A DNA stretch of 64,000 nt from Paenibacillus radicis (ex Gao et al. 2016) (GTDB lineage Bacteria > Bacillota > Bacilli > Paenibacillales > Paenibacillaceae): positions 67,009 through 131,008 of the forward strand of contig NZ_BMHY01000008.1 in the NCBI RefSeq assembly GCF_014641555.1. Direction: 5' to 3'. Every line of letters begins with the position of its first letter. Positions within the stretch are counted from its first letter, which is position 1. Positions 35,816 to 44,978 of the stretch are shown here, piece by piece. Under the pieces are notes generated by a model. The model was given only the letters and a program-made list of their open reading frames with translations, was not told the origin of the DNA and did no database searches. Both the position numbers and the translations under genes were made by a program.

Positions 35816-38800
35816 ATGAAGAAGAAAATGATTGCAATGGCAATGGCTTTTCTATTGCTTGTTACAAATGCGTCAATGACGTACGCGCTAGCGCCAGTGG
35901 CCGAGGTTTACTATAATCTCGGTGAAAGTACAAAAACTTATGACACGAATATGCTTGAAGGCTTTTTAAATGATGCGGTTAAAGCCAAGCTGGCAGCAGC
36001 GGGTGTCAATCCTAAGTATGTATCGATTATGGACGCGAGTGCAGATCCGGCAGATGTTTCGGATTCCCACGTACATTCCGGCTATGACAGCTGGTACATC
36101 AATAATGGATACACAATTACTCCGTCCGTTGAAACGGCGGATTACAATCACGTTCAAGTGTCCAATAACGGCAAGACGCTGACTTTCTATGGGTACACCC
36201 AGCCGGCCTATAAGGACTACATGCTGACGAGCGGAACGCCATCCGGCAAGAAGATCATTACCTTCGATATGGATGAGTCCAAAGTAGATTATCACAGCAT
36301 GGAAGGCGGCGGCTTTCTTTTTAATACACAGATCGATGGAGCGGGCAAATTAAGCGGCTACGCTATTCTATATGTACAAGGCGCTATCAAGGTTTACAGC
36401 ATAAACGGTGTGGACGCAGCGGCTTTGCACAACGAGACAGGAAGAACTTTATCCTCGATCCCAGGCGTTACGCCAATCGGAAGCTATCCGAAGGGTACTT
36501 CTACCCATCATACAATTAAAATTAATGTAACAGAAACGAAACTGAATATGTGGGATAACGGAGACCAGCTCATTAAGGATCTCACACTTCCAGCCGCTTA
36601 CGGCAATGACTTTGGTCCAATTGTCAGCTATACAAGCCATAGCTGCGAGATCATCTCGATTTTTGCTTTTGACAATATGAAATTGTTCTCCACGTCCACC
36701 AAGACTTTAGACAAAGCCGTTGACGATATTGTATGGGATACGCATGCTCCATTGCGCTATGTCGTGAATATTAGTGACGACCCGCAATCGAGCCTGGATG
36801 GAGGTCCAAACCAGTCCAAGCTGAAGGACACATTAAATAATAACGGCGCACAATATGTAGGCGTTACCGCCTCGGTTTATTCGGACACTAACCAACGCTT
36901 TATCGATGAGCTTGTAAACGGCGGAATTCATGTAGATTCCGGCCAAGATATTCCTGATATCATTGATGAAATAGCCGAGCGTGTTGCGAACCAGATCATT
37001 GCGGACTATAAGGATGCCATTCTGGCTATTGAAAAGGCAGAAGACAACACGGATATCCAGTTTACTGCTGGCGATTATAAAAACTCGGTGAAAAACAATA
37101 TCACCTTAAAGCAAGACGACGATGTAACCACCATCTGGTCCTCCGATCAGCCTTGGATTATCGCACCGGACGGAACGGTTACGAGACCCGTTACGTCACA
37201 GCCTGGCGTCTATGTCAACCTGAAAGCGACGATTATTAAAGACGGGCTTACAAGCGAGAAAGTCTTCACCGTATATGTAAGTGCAGCGGAGCCAGGTCCT
37301 TTGACCACTCTGACGGCCGTGTCAGAGGACGGACAAGTGACACTGAAATTCCCGGAACTGACGGATACTGCGGACGGAGATATCGTAGTTGAACAGTCTG
37401 CGGACGGTACCAACTTTACACCCGTTATTCCGCAAGAGATTTTGAACAGTATTTCAAAAAGCGCCACGATTGGCGGTTTAACGAACGGTGAAAACTACTT
37501 CTTCCGTCTGGTGGTTAAATCGGGTTTCTATAAAGGAACATCCAATGTAGTTCAAATTTCTCCAGCTGAGAAGCTGACAGCTTTGACGGCGACTAGAGGC
37601 AGCAGTAAAGCGACTCTGACGTTCCCTGCTTTAACGGGAGCAACGAATATTGTAGTTGAGCAGTCTACGGACGGCGTTAACTTTACTCCTGCAACGACAA
37701 CGGAAACATTGAATGACACTTCAACAAGCGCTACTATTACCGGCTTGACCAATGGCACAACGTATTATATTCGTTTGTCTATTGAGTCGGGCAAATACGC
37801 GGGTGTGTCTACTGTCGTTACAGTTACGCCTGCTGTACCTTATACACCGCCAACACCTGAAATTGAGCAGCCGATGAATACGAAAGTGACGGTGTCCGAT
37901 GGCGGTAAAACGGTTCAGGACAAAATCACCAAGCTGGTCGGCGAAAACTTGAAGGTATCGGGTAAAATCAAGTCGGCCAGCGGTCAAGAAATAAATGTGC
38001 CGAACATTGTAATGAATGCAGACGGCAGCTTTACGCTTCCGAAAGTTCCTGCAGGCGAGTACAAGCTTGTGTTGAACGTAATTGCACCATATGGTGAAAA
38101 ACTAGCTGGTCCTACAGGCAAGCTCGTAGTGGACAGCAACGGAAATGCAAGCTTGACGGTTGATCTGGTTGATCCGTACGGCACGATTCTGGATACGATC
38201 ACGAATGAGCCTATTGCAGGCGTCAATATGAAATTGTACTGGGCAGATACCGAACTGAACCGCTCCAAAGGCAGAACGCCTGGAACGCTTGTCAATCTGC
38301 CGGAGCTGCCGGATTTCGCACCTAACAAAAACCACAATCCGCAAATCAGCTCCGACAAAGGCGAATACGGCTGGATGGTATACGCCAATGCCGATTACTA
38401 CTTCTTGGGCGAGAAGGACGGCTATGTTGTGTTCGACAGCCGCAACGATAAGCGCGAAGAGAAATTTGGTGATGACAGCTTTATTAAAGGCGGAGTTATT
38501 CATGTCGGCGAAACAATCGTGAAGTTCAGCTTCTCGGCGCAGCCGAAAGTGAAAGCTTCGGGCACTCATAACCCGTACATGATCGGTTATCCGGATGGAA
38601 CGTTCAAGCCGGACCGCGGTATTGTCCGTGCGGAGATCGCTACGATCCTTTCCCGTCTGTACAAGCCAACCACGAATTCCAAAAAAATATCGTTTACCGA
38701 TGTGGACTCCAAATACTGGGGAGCGGATGCGATAGCAATCGCTACGAATAACAAATGGATGGTCGGCACTGGCAAAAATACGTTTGAGCCGACCAAACAA

Positions 38801-39160
38801 ATTACGCGTGCGGAATTTGCGCAATTGCTGACGAACTTATACAAATGGGACGTCGAGAGGGAAAGCAGCTACACGGATATCTCCGGACATTGGGCGGAGA
38901 AAGCCATTGCAACGGTTGAGAAGCAGGGCTTGCTGTTTGACTTTACGGATAAGGCATTCAATCCGAACCAGCCGATTACAAGACTGGAGGTTGTCCGCAT
39001 CTTCAACCGCCTGCATGAACGCAAACCATGGCATGTTGAAGTTGACGCGAAATGGTCCGACGTTCCGGCAAGCCATGCGTACTATTCAGATATTATGGAA
39101 GCCTCAGTTCAGCATCCGTTCGAGCAGTTTGAGACCGGAATCGAGAGCTGGAAGAAATAA
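35816..39160 (+). CDS. Secreted SLH-domain surface protein
   Basis: 1114 residues. Signal peptide about 1-26 (FLLLVTNASMTYA). The N-terminal 480 residues are not recognised; they include a lectin/laminin-like beta-rich stretch (about 110-300). Two fibronectin III-like repeats (about 495-585 and 590-680), a carboxypeptidase-regulatory-like beta domain (about 690-900), and three SLH repeats (about 917-1080) with YPDGTFKP, FTDVDSKYWG and YTDISGHWAEKAI, which anchor to pyruvylated cell-wall polymer. A start at ATG 35816 has a weak GGGTGGAT site very close; GTG 35807 is possible. It faces the sensor kinase operon. Confidence 0.9.
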   Translation: MKKKMIAMAMAFLLLVTNASMTYALAPVAEVYYNLGESTKTYDTNMLEGFLNDAVKAKLAAAGVNPKYVSIMDASADPADVSDSHVHSGYDSWYINNGYTITPSVETADYNHVQVSNNGKTLTFYGYTQPAYKDYMLTSGTPSGKKIITFDMDESKVDYHSMEGGGFLFNTQIDGAGKLSGYAILYVQGAIKVYSINGVDAAALHNETGRTLSSIPGVTPIGSYPKGTSTHHTIKINVTETKLNMWDNGDQLIKDLTLPAAYGNDFGPIVSYTSHSCEIISIFAFDNMKLFSTSTKTLDKAVDDIVWDTHAPLRYVVNISDDPQSSLDGGPNQSKLKDTLNNNGAQYVGVTASVYSDTNQRFIDELVNGGIHVDSGQDIPDIIDEIAERVANQIIADYKDAILAIEKAEDNTDIQFTAGDYKNSVKNNITLKQDDDVTTIWSSDQPWIIAPDGTVTRPVTSQPGVYVNLKATIIKDGLTSEKVFTVYVSAAEPGPLTTLTAVSEDGQVTLKFPELTDTADGDIVVEQSADGTNFTPVIPQEILNSISKSATIGGLTNGENYFFRLVVKSGFYKGTSNVVQISPAEKLTALTATRGSSKATLTFPALTGATNIVVEQSTDGVNFTPATTTETLNDTSTSATITGLTNGTTYYIRLSIESGKYAGVSTVVTVTPAVPYTPPTPEIEQPMNTKVTVSDGGKTVQDKITKLVGENLKVSGKIKSASGQEINVPNIVMNADGSFTLPKVPAGEYKLVLNVIAPYGEKLAGPTGKLVVDSNGNASLTVDLVDPYGTILDTITNEPIAGVNMKLYWADTELNRSKGRTPGTLVNLPELPDFAPNKNHNPQISSDKGEYGWMVYANADYYFLGEKDGYVVFDSRNDKREEKFGDDSFIKGGVIHVGETIVKFSFSAQPKVKASGTHNPYMIGYPDGTFKPDRGIVRAEIATILSRLYKPTTNSKKISFTDVDSKYWGADAIAIATNNKWMVGTGKNTFEPTKQITRAEFAQLLTNLYKWDVERESSYTDISGHWAEKAIATVEKQGLLFDFTDKAFNPNQPITRLEVVRIFNRLHERKPWHVEVDAKWSDVPASHAYYSDIMEASVQHPFEQFETGIESWKK

Positions 39161-39176
39161 AATAAGTTATTGAAAC

Positions 39177-39248
39177 AAAGCGACCGTAACCGGCAATGTC
39201 ATTAAGTTAAGCAAACTAATGACATTGCTTTGACCGGTCGCTTTTTTT
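39177..39248 (+). terminator. Terminator of the SLH gene with shared palindrome
   Basis: Outer stem AAAGCGACCG/CGGTCGCTTT (39177-39186/39235-39244); inner palindrome CAATGTCATTA.../TAATGACATTG; T run. The inner part matches the terminator at 23990-24064. Confidence 0.88.
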
Positions 39249-39367
39249 GCAGCAATGTATTATAGAAACGATAATCTGTAAAAATATTCCTATGCGGACA
39301 GCGGATTACAGGTTAATATGCTGCCCCTTTGCGTGGACAACCTTAATATTTTGATACATCTTGACAC

Positions 39368-39412
39368 AAAAACGAACTTTTTTAAAAAGAACTCTTATTA
39401 ATGTTCGTATTT
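39368..39412 (+). promoter_or_regulatory. PurR box pair of the pur operon
   Basis: AAAAACGAACTTT (39368-39380) and the inverted AATGTTCGTATTT (39400-39412) each differ at one base from the PurBox. Core-to-core offset 30; they sit 13 bases before the -35, as in the B. subtilis pur operon. Confidence 0.85.
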
Positions 39413-39425
39413 TATTCTTATTTCA

Positions 39426-39454
39426 TTGACAGCTATGGAGGGATTGGATAAACT
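39426..39454 (+). promoter_or_regulatory. pur operon sigma-A promoter
   Basis: TTGACA (39426-39431), 17 bases, TAAACT (39449-39454). Leaves a leader of about 350 bases before purE. Confidence 0.8.
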
Positions 39455-39494
39455 AGAATAGGTTAAGGCGGAACATTCCGCCGCAATAGTCGAA

Positions 39495-39562
39495 GACTCG
39501 TATATCCTCGGGATTTGGCCCGAAAGTTTCTACCCGAAAACCATATTTTCGGACTACGAGCA
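39495..39562 (+). promoter_or_regulatory. Guanine riboswitch of the pur operon
   Basis: P1 CTCGTA/TACGAG (39497-39502/39555-39560), P2 TCGGG/CCCGA, J2/3 GTTTCTACC, P3 CCGAAA/TTTCGG, J3/1 GGACTAC with C at the specificity position. L3 is shortened to CCATA but keeps the CC that pairs with L2 GG. Guanine-class. Confidence 0.93.
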
Positions 39563-39704
39563 TGCTGGAACAATTGAAACAGGTTGCCCTTCCAAGGGCA
39601 GCCTTCTGCTGTCTTTGCGTTATCGCATTAGCGAAGTAAAGCCAATTGTTGCCAGTAAGTCATCGAATCACTTTCTCATTCAGAGAAGGTGTATACGATG
39701 CTCC

Positions 39705-39762
39705 GCTCGGGTCCGGTCAAGCAATCGTGAATGTTCAAACGGCTGCTAGCCGGGCTTTTTGT
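39705..39762 (+). terminator. Candidate riboswitch terminator before purE
   Basis: GCTCGG (39705-39710) can pair with CCGGGC (39750-39755), followed by five T; a short CGGCT-GCT-AGCCG hairpin (39740-39752) competes. A perfect TGCCCTT/AAGGGCA hairpin (39585-39600) lies between. The platform is plausible but its exact fold is uncertain. Confidence 0.45.
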
Positions 39763-39818
39763 GCGTTTAGGGCCAAGTGCCGGGAATATCAATTTATAGA
39801 TGAAGGAAGGTTTAGCGC

Positions 39819-40304
39819 ATGTCTGCGAAGGTTGGCGTTATCATGGGCAGCAAGTCCGATTGGGACACAATGAAATTAGCTTGCGACGTGTTGGAAGAAC
39901 TGCAGGTTCCTTATGAGAAAAAAGTAGTCTCCGCACATCGCACCCCGGATTTAATGTTTGAGTACGCAGAAACGGCCGCTGAACGCGGATTAAAGGTCAT
40001 TATTGCAGGAGCGGGCGGCGCGGCTCATCTTCCAGGGATGGTAGCGGCCAAAACGCTGCTGCCGGTCATCGGAGTGCCCGTCAAGTCGTCGAACTTGAAC
40101 GGGCTTGATTCGCTTCTCTCGATCGTGCAAATGCCGGGCGGCATTCCGGTAGCGACGGTTGCAATCGGCAATGCCGGCGGCACGAACGCTGGATTGCTGG
40201 CGGCGCAAATGCTGGGCGCATTTGATCCTGAGCTGCTGGCCCGGGTCGAAGCTCGCCGTGCGCGCATTCAACAGGAAGTGCTGGAAAGCAGTGAAACGTT
40301 ATGA
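39819..40304 (+). CDS. purE: N5-carboxyaminoimidazole ribonucleotide mutase
   Basis: Class I PurE, 161 residues; rearranges N5-CAIR to CAIR. GSKSDWDTM (residues 10-18) binds phosphate and His40 (SAHRTP) is catalytic. GAAGGAAGG precedes ATG 39819. First gene of the pur operon; its stop overlaps the purK start (ATGA). Confidence 0.98.
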   Translation: MSAKVGVIMGSKSDWDTMKLACDVLEELQVPYEKKVVSAHRTPDLMFEYAETAAERGLKVIIAGAGGAAHLPGMVAAKTLLPVIGVPVKSSNLNGLDSLLSIVQMPGGIPVATVAIGNAGGTNAGLLAAQMLGAFDPELLARVEARRARIQQEVLESSETL

Positions 40305-41482
40305 CAACAGAAGCAGACAAGCGTAAGAACGCTGAACGGACAATTGCGCCGGGAAGCACGATTGGTATTTTGGGCGGCGGCCAGCTGGGCCGGATGATGG
40401 CACTCGCCGGAAGCGCGATGGGCTACCGGTTTGTAGCACTTGATCCGACACCGGACGGGCCTTGCGGTCAAGTGTCAGATCAGATCGTAGCCGCTTACGA
40501 TGACCGCGATGCCGCAAGAGAGCTGGCGAAGCGGTCGGACGTCATTACTTACGAATTTGAGAACGTGGATGCAGGCGTAGCTGCGATGCTAATGGCCGAA
40601 TCGTACGTGCCGCAAGGAAGCGAGCTGCTCTATACGACGCAGCATCGCTTGCGGGAGAAGCGGGCGATCGAAGCATCAGGCGTTCGAGTGGCTCCATACA
40701 GCGAGATTCGCAGCGCTGAAGAGCTGAGAGCGGCAGCCGAGCGATTTGGCTTGCCGTGTGTACTTAAGACGGCTACCGGCGGCTACGACGGTAAAGGCCA
40801 ATGGGTTATTCGCAGCTTCGACGAGGTAGAGGAAGCGTACGAGACGTTGAGCCGCAGCGGTGCGGAGCTGGTGCTGGAGCAGTTCATCCGGTTTGAGAAG
40901 GAATTGTCCGTTATTGCGGCGCGAAGCCCGCAGGGAGAGATTAAAGCATTCCCTGCTGCGGAGAATATTCATATCGACAACATCCTGCATCTGTCCATCG
41001 TGCCTGCCCGCATTTCGGAAGCTGTACAACAGGAAGCCGAAAAGCTGGCGATGCGAATTGCCGAAGGGCTTGGCGTTGTAGGTCTGATCGCCGTCGAGCT
41101 GTTCTTGACGACAGACGGCGAGCTTTACGTCAATGAGCTTGCGCCTAGGCCGCATAACAGCGGTCACTATACGATGGAGGCATGCCGCACCTCGCAGTTC
41201 GAGCAGCATGTGCGGGCCGTGTGCAACTTGCCGCTTGGCGATACCTCGTTGTTGACGCCGGTTGTCATGGTCAATGTATTAGGACAGCATGTTGAACCGC
41301 TCCTTGCCCGCGTGCAAGAGCATGATGAGGCGGCAGAGCGGTTGAAGGTAGCCCCGAAGCTTCACTTATATGGAAAGAAAGATGCGGTGCATAAGCGGAA
41401 GATGGGCCATGTGAACGTGCTGGCCGACAACGTGGAAGCAGCGCTGCAATGGATAGAAGAGACTACAATTTGGAAGGTGTGA
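40301..41482 (+). CDS. purK: N5-carboxyaminoimidazole ribonucleotide synthase
   Basis: ATP-grasp enzyme, 393 residues, making N5-CAIR from AIR, bicarbonate and ATP. N-terminal TIGILGGGQLGRMMALAG begins at about residue 20 after a short extension; ATP-grasp features include CVLKTATGGYDGKGQW and NELAPRPHNSGH. Starts inside the purE stop codon overlap. Confidence 0.97.
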   Translation: MTTEADKRKNAERTIAPGSTIGILGGGQLGRMMALAGSAMGYRFVALDPTPDGPCGQVSDQIVAAYDDRDAARELAKRSDVITYEFENVDAGVAAMLMAESYVPQGSELLYTTQHRLREKRAIEASGVRVAPYSEIRSAEELRAAAERFGLPCVLKTATGGYDGKGQWVIRSFDEVEEAYETLSRSGAELVLEQFIRFEKELSVIAARSPQGEIKAFPAAENIHIDNILHLSIVPARISEAVQQEAEKLAMRIAEGLGVVGLIAVELFLTTDGELYVNELAPRPHNSGHYTMEACRTSQFEQHVRAVCNLPLGDTSLLTPVVMVNVLGQHVEPLLARVQEHDEAAERLKVAPKLHLYGKKDAVHKRKMGHVNVLADNVEAALQWIEETTIWKV

Positions 41483-41489
41483 CCCGTAC

Positions 41490-42785
41490 ATGTTAGAGCG
41501 TTACAGCAGACCGGAAATGAGAGCAATTTGGACGGAGCAGAACAAATTTCAAGCTTGGCTTGAGGTGGAATTATGCTCTTGCGAGGCGTGGGCCGAGCTT
41601 GGTGTTATCCCGAAGGAAGATGTAGAGGCGCTGCGCAAATCGGCAAGCTTCAATATTGACCGCATTTACGAAATCGAGCAGGACACCCGTCATGACGTAA
41701 TCGCCTTTACGCGTGCCGTATCGGAAACGGTAGGCCCTGAGCGCAAATGGGTGCACTACGGCTTGACTTCGACGGACGTCGTCGACACAGCGACTGGCTA
41801 CTTGCTGCTGCAAGCAAATGCCATTCTGAAAAAAGACATCGAGCGCTTTATCGGCATTCTTCGTGAGAAAGCGATTCAATATAAAGATACGCCAATGATG
41901 GGACGTACACACGGCGTTCATGCGGAGCCAACGACTTTCGGTCTGAAAATGGCGCTGTGGTACGAGGAAATGAAGCGGAACCTGGAGCGGTTTGAGCATG
42001 CGGCAAACGGCGTACAGTTTGGTAAAATCTCCGGCGCTGTAGGCACTTACGCCAACATCGATCCTTTCGTTGAAGAATTCGTATGCAACAAGCTTGGCAT
42101 TACGGCTGCCCCGATCTCCACGCAAACGCTGCAGCGTGACCGTCATGCCGAATATATGGCGACGCTGGCGCTGGTTGCAACTTCGCTTGATAAGTTCGCA
42201 ACTGAAATTCGCGCCCTGCAAAAATCGGAATTCCGTGAAGTGGAAGAGCCGTTCGCAAAAGGCCAAAAGGGCTCTTCGGCAATGCCGCATAAACGCAATC
42301 CGATCGGCTGCGAGAACATCTCCGGCTTGTCCCGCGTTATTCGCGGCCATATGCTGACTGCTTATGAGAACGTGCCATTGTGGCATGAGCGCGACATCAG
42401 CCATTCGTCCGCAGAACGCGTTATTTTGCCGGATGCTACGATGCTGCTCAACTACATGCTGAACCGTCTGGGCAACATCATCGGCAACTTGACCGTGTTC
42501 CCGGAAAACATGAAACGCAACATGCAGCGCACGTTTGGCGTACCGTTCTCCGGCCGCGTTATGACGAAGCTGATCGACAAAGGACTCAGCCGCGAGCAAG
42601 CGTATGACACGGTTCAGCCGCGCGCGATGCAAGCCTGGGAAGAGCAGCGCCAATTCCGCGACATTATCGAATCTACGCCGGAAATTACGGGCCTGCTGTC
42701 CTCGGAAGAAATCGATGATGCCTTCAACCCTTCGTGGCACCTGAAGCATGTCGATACGATTTTCACACGTCTTGGATTGAACTAA
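41490..42785 (+). CDS. purB: Adenylosuccinate lyase
   Basis: 431 residues. Cleaves SAICAR to AICAR and adenylosuccinate to AMP. The fumarase-superfamily signature SSAMPHKRNP (about 262-271) carries the catalytic serine; the TSTDVVDT and GRTHGVHAEPTTFG segments complete the site. Eight bases after purK. Confidence 0.98.
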   Translation: MLERYSRPEMRAIWTEQNKFQAWLEVELCSCEAWAELGVIPKEDVEALRKSASFNIDRIYEIEQDTRHDVIAFTRAVSETVGPERKWVHYGLTSTDVVDTATGYLLLQANAILKKDIERFIGILREKAIQYKDTPMMGRTHGVHAEPTTFGLKMALWYEEMKRNLERFEHAANGVQFGKISGAVGTYANIDPFVEEFVCNKLGITAAPISTQTLQRDRHAEYMATLALVATSLDKFATEIRALQKSEFREVEEPFAKGQKGSSAMPHKRNPIGCENISGLSRVIRGHMLTAYENVPLWHERDISHSSAERVILPDATMLLNYMLNRLGNIIGNLTVFPENMKRNMQRTFGVPFSGRVMTKLIDKGLSREQAYDTVQPRAMQAWEEQRQFRDIIESTPEITGLLSSEEIDDAFNPSWHLKHVDTIFTRLGLN

Positions 42786-42817
42786 GCCTGGATAGAACGA
42801 AGGGGGATAAGAGGAGA

Positions 42818-43705
42818 ATGACTGCGCAATCGCAAGCATTGTCTACCGCTGCGGAGTATGTAAAAGCGCCGCTGCTCTATAAAGGAAAAGTACGCGAACT
42901 GTACGATCTCGGCGAGTACTACCTGATTGTCGTCACAGACCGCATCTCCGCGTTCGACTATGTGCTGGACCCGGCTGTGCCGGAGAAGGGCAATGTACTG
43001 AACCGGCTGTCGGCGTTCTGGTTCGAGCAAACCGCTTCGATTCAGCCTAACCATGTCATTCATACGGATGTGGAGAAGCTGGGGGATCTCGTTAGCGAGC
43101 CCGAGCTGCTGAGAAACCGCATTATGGTGACTCGCAAAGCAGAACGGATCGACATCGAATGCGTTGTCCGCGGCTATATCACAGGCGGAGGTTGGAGACA
43201 ATACCAGCAAACGCAAGCGATCAACGGCATCGCGCTTCCGGCTGGCATGCGCAAAAACGAACGTTTTGCGGAGCCGATCTTTACACCGGCAGCGAAAAAC
43301 GACGTGGGCCATGACGAGGACATTCCATTCGAGCGGATGCAGGAAATGGTGGGGGCCGAGCTCGCTGAAGAGCTTCGCGACCGCAGCATCAAGCTTTATG
43401 AATTTGCACATGCGTATTGCGAGGAGCGCGGCATCATTCTTGCCGATTGCAAATTCGAATTTGGACTTGTTGACGGCAAAGTCATTCTAATCGACGAGAT
43501 CTTCACACCCGATGCTTCCCGTTTCTGGGCCGAGGGCAATTATGCGCTCGATATCGAGATCGACAGCATGGACAAGGAACCGGTTCGCACGTATCTTCTC
43601 GGCTCCGACTGGGACCGCGACAGCAAGCCAGCTCCGCTGCCAGAGTCAGTCGTGGATGAAACAACGAATCGTTATCTAGACATCTATCGTCGTTTAACTA
43701 AATAA
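42818..43705 (+). CDS. purC: SAICAR synthase
   Basis: 295 residues; joins CAIR and aspartate using ATP. LLYKGKVRELYDLG and VTDRISAFD open the fold; DCKFEFG and LIDEIFTPDASRFW are family signatures. It is of the longer (about 290-residue) class rather than the 240-residue B. subtilis type. ATG 42818 follows AGGGGG (42801-42806) and GAGGAG; the longer frame from 42734 lies within purB and is rejected. Confidence 0.96.
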   Translation: MTAQSQALSTAAEYVKAPLLYKGKVRELYDLGEYYLIVVTDRISAFDYVLDPAVPEKGNVLNRLSAFWFEQTASIQPNHVIHTDVEKLGDLVSEPELLRNRIMVTRKAERIDIECVVRGYITGGGWRQYQQTQAINGIALPAGMRKNERFAEPIFTPAAKNDVGHDEDIPFERMQEMVGAELAEELRDRSIKLYEFAHAYCEERGIILADCKFEFGLVDGKVILIDEIFTPDASRFWAEGNYALDIEIDSMDKEPVRTYLLGSDWDRDSKPAPLPESVVDETTNRYLDIYRRLTK

Positions 43706-43709
43706 GACG

Positions 43710-43741
43710 GTTCAAAAAGCTTGAAAGCCGACTTTTTGAAC
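43710..43741 (+). other. Stem-loop after purC
   Basis: Perfect 10-bp stem GTTCAAAAAG (43710-43719)/CTTTTTGAAC (43732-43741) with a 12-base loop, 4 bases after the purC stop. It lacks a good T run, so it looks like a processing or pausing element rather than a terminator. Confidence 0.7.
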
Positions 43742-43760
43742 TTTGATTATATAAACAGCA

Positions 43761-43969
43761 TGGCACTGGCCGCGGACAAAGCGGCCGGGCCACCCTTTCT
43801 TCACCGACCACCCGGGATGCTTTTAGAACAAATCGCTGTGAGCGAATTGAAGCGCGGGTGTCCGATCTGAAAGCCGAAGGCGTTCGCTTTTGAACAATTG
43901 AAAAATTTCCACGATCCTGTGGAATCAGAATTTTTCAATGTTCAACGCGATGAAGACGGACACCCGCGC
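43761..43969 (+). ncRNA. Structured spacer element between purC and purS
   Basis: Two structured parts in a 333-base spacer. First, TGGC/GCCA outside GGCCGC/GCGGCC (43761-43792). Second, a long-range 13-bp stem GCGCGGGTGTCCG (43852-43864)/CGGACACCCGCGC (43957-43969) enclosing GCGTT/AACGC, TTGAACA/TGTTCAA, TTGAAAAATT/AATTTTTCAA and CCAC/GTGG helices in one nested arm. Such precise nesting is unlikely by chance. No known RNA family is recognised; whether it acts within the operon or is a mobile repeat is unknown. Confidence 0.65.
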
Positions 43970-44038
43970 GGAAAGAGCGGTATCAGCTGATCATGTCTAA
44001 CTGCCATCTCGGAAAACTCACATTTCCAGGAGGCCACA

Positions 44039-44281
44039 ATGAAAGCAATCGTCTACGTTACTATTAAAGAAAATGTATTGGACCCGCAAGGAACAGCCGT
44101 TCAAGGCGCACTGCACACGATGGGCTTTGGCGATGTAGGCAAAGTGCGCATCGGCAAATATTTGGAGCTGACGCTTGATACGACGGACCGCGCTCAAGCG
44201 GAAGAGCAAGTTAAAGCGATGTGCGAGAAGCTGCTCGCGAATACGGTCGTAGAAGATTACCGTTTCGAACTGGAGGGTTAA
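44039..44281 (+). CDS. purS: FGAM synthase subunit PurS
   Basis: 80 residues, the small structural subunit that links PurQ and PurL in Gram-positive bacteria. MKAIVYVTIKENVLDPQGTA is the hallmark start. AGGAGG at 44028-44033 lies 5 bases before ATG 44039. Separated from purC by an unusually long structured spacer. Confidence 0.97.
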   Translation: MKAIVYVTIKENVLDPQGTAVQGALHTMGFGDVGKVRIGKYLELTLDTTDRAQAEEQVKAMCEKLLANTVVEDYRFELEG

Positions 44282-44285
44282 CACG

Positions 44286-44978
44286 ATGAAGTTTGCGGTT
44301 CTGGTATTTCCCGGCTCCAACTGCGATATCGACTGCTTTAAAGCCGTTGAAGCAATTGGCGAGCAAGTCGAATACGTATGGCATACAACGACGGACCTGA
44401 GCGGCTTTGACGCCATCCTCGTTCCTGGCGGATTCTCTTATGGCGATTACTTGCGCTGCGGCGCGATTTCCCGTTTTGCCCCGGTTATGAATGAAGTGAA
44501 GAAAGCGGCGGACGAAGGCAAATTCGTCCTCGGCATCTGCAATGGTTTCCAGATCCTGACGGAAGCGGGCCTGCTGCCAGGCGCACTGATCCGCAACAAC
44601 GGACTGAAATTCCGCTGTCACCAGACGCCGCTTGAAGTGGTTAACAGCGCTACGGCGTTCACGAATCAATATTCGCAAGGCGAAGTGATCAGCATTCCGA
44701 TCGCGCACGGTGAAGGCAACTACTACTGCGACGACGAGACGCTTGCTAAGCTTCAAGCGAACAACCAAATTGTATTCCGCTATGCGGGCGATACGAACCC
44801 GAACGGTTCGGTCTACAATATCGCTGGCGTAAGCAATGAGCGCGGCAACGTGGTCGGCATGATGCCGCATCCGGAGCGTGCGATGGATCAATTGTTCGGC
44901 TCGGAAGACGGCAAACGGATGTTCACATCGATTTTGAATGCATGGAGGGAACAACATGGCGCAGCAGTTAACGGCTAA
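44286..44978 (+). CDS. purQ: FGAM synthase glutaminase subunit PurQ
   Basis: 230 residues, class I glutamine amidotransferase giving ammonia to PurL. Nucleophile Cys85 in GICNGFQIL; partner His in MMPHPERAM near the C terminus; IPIAHGEGNYY in between. Four bases after purS; its end overlaps the purL start by 23 bases. Confidence 0.98.
   Translation: MKFAVLVFPGSNCDIDCFKAVEAIGEQVEYVWHTTTDLSGFDAILVPGGFSYGDYLRCGAISRFAPVMNEVKKAADEGKFVLGICNGFQILTEAGLLPGALIRNNGLKFRCHQTPLEVVNSATAFTNQYSQGEVISIPIAHGEGNYYCDDETLAKLQANNQIVFRYAGDTNPNGSVYNIAGVSNERGNVVGMMPHPERAMDQLFGSEDGKRMFTSILNAWREQHGAAVNG

Noticed and set aside
43758..43871. 37-codon frame in the purC-purS spacer
   Set aside because: ATG at 43760 region has no ribosome site and the frame runs through strong hairpins; structure explains the sequence better.
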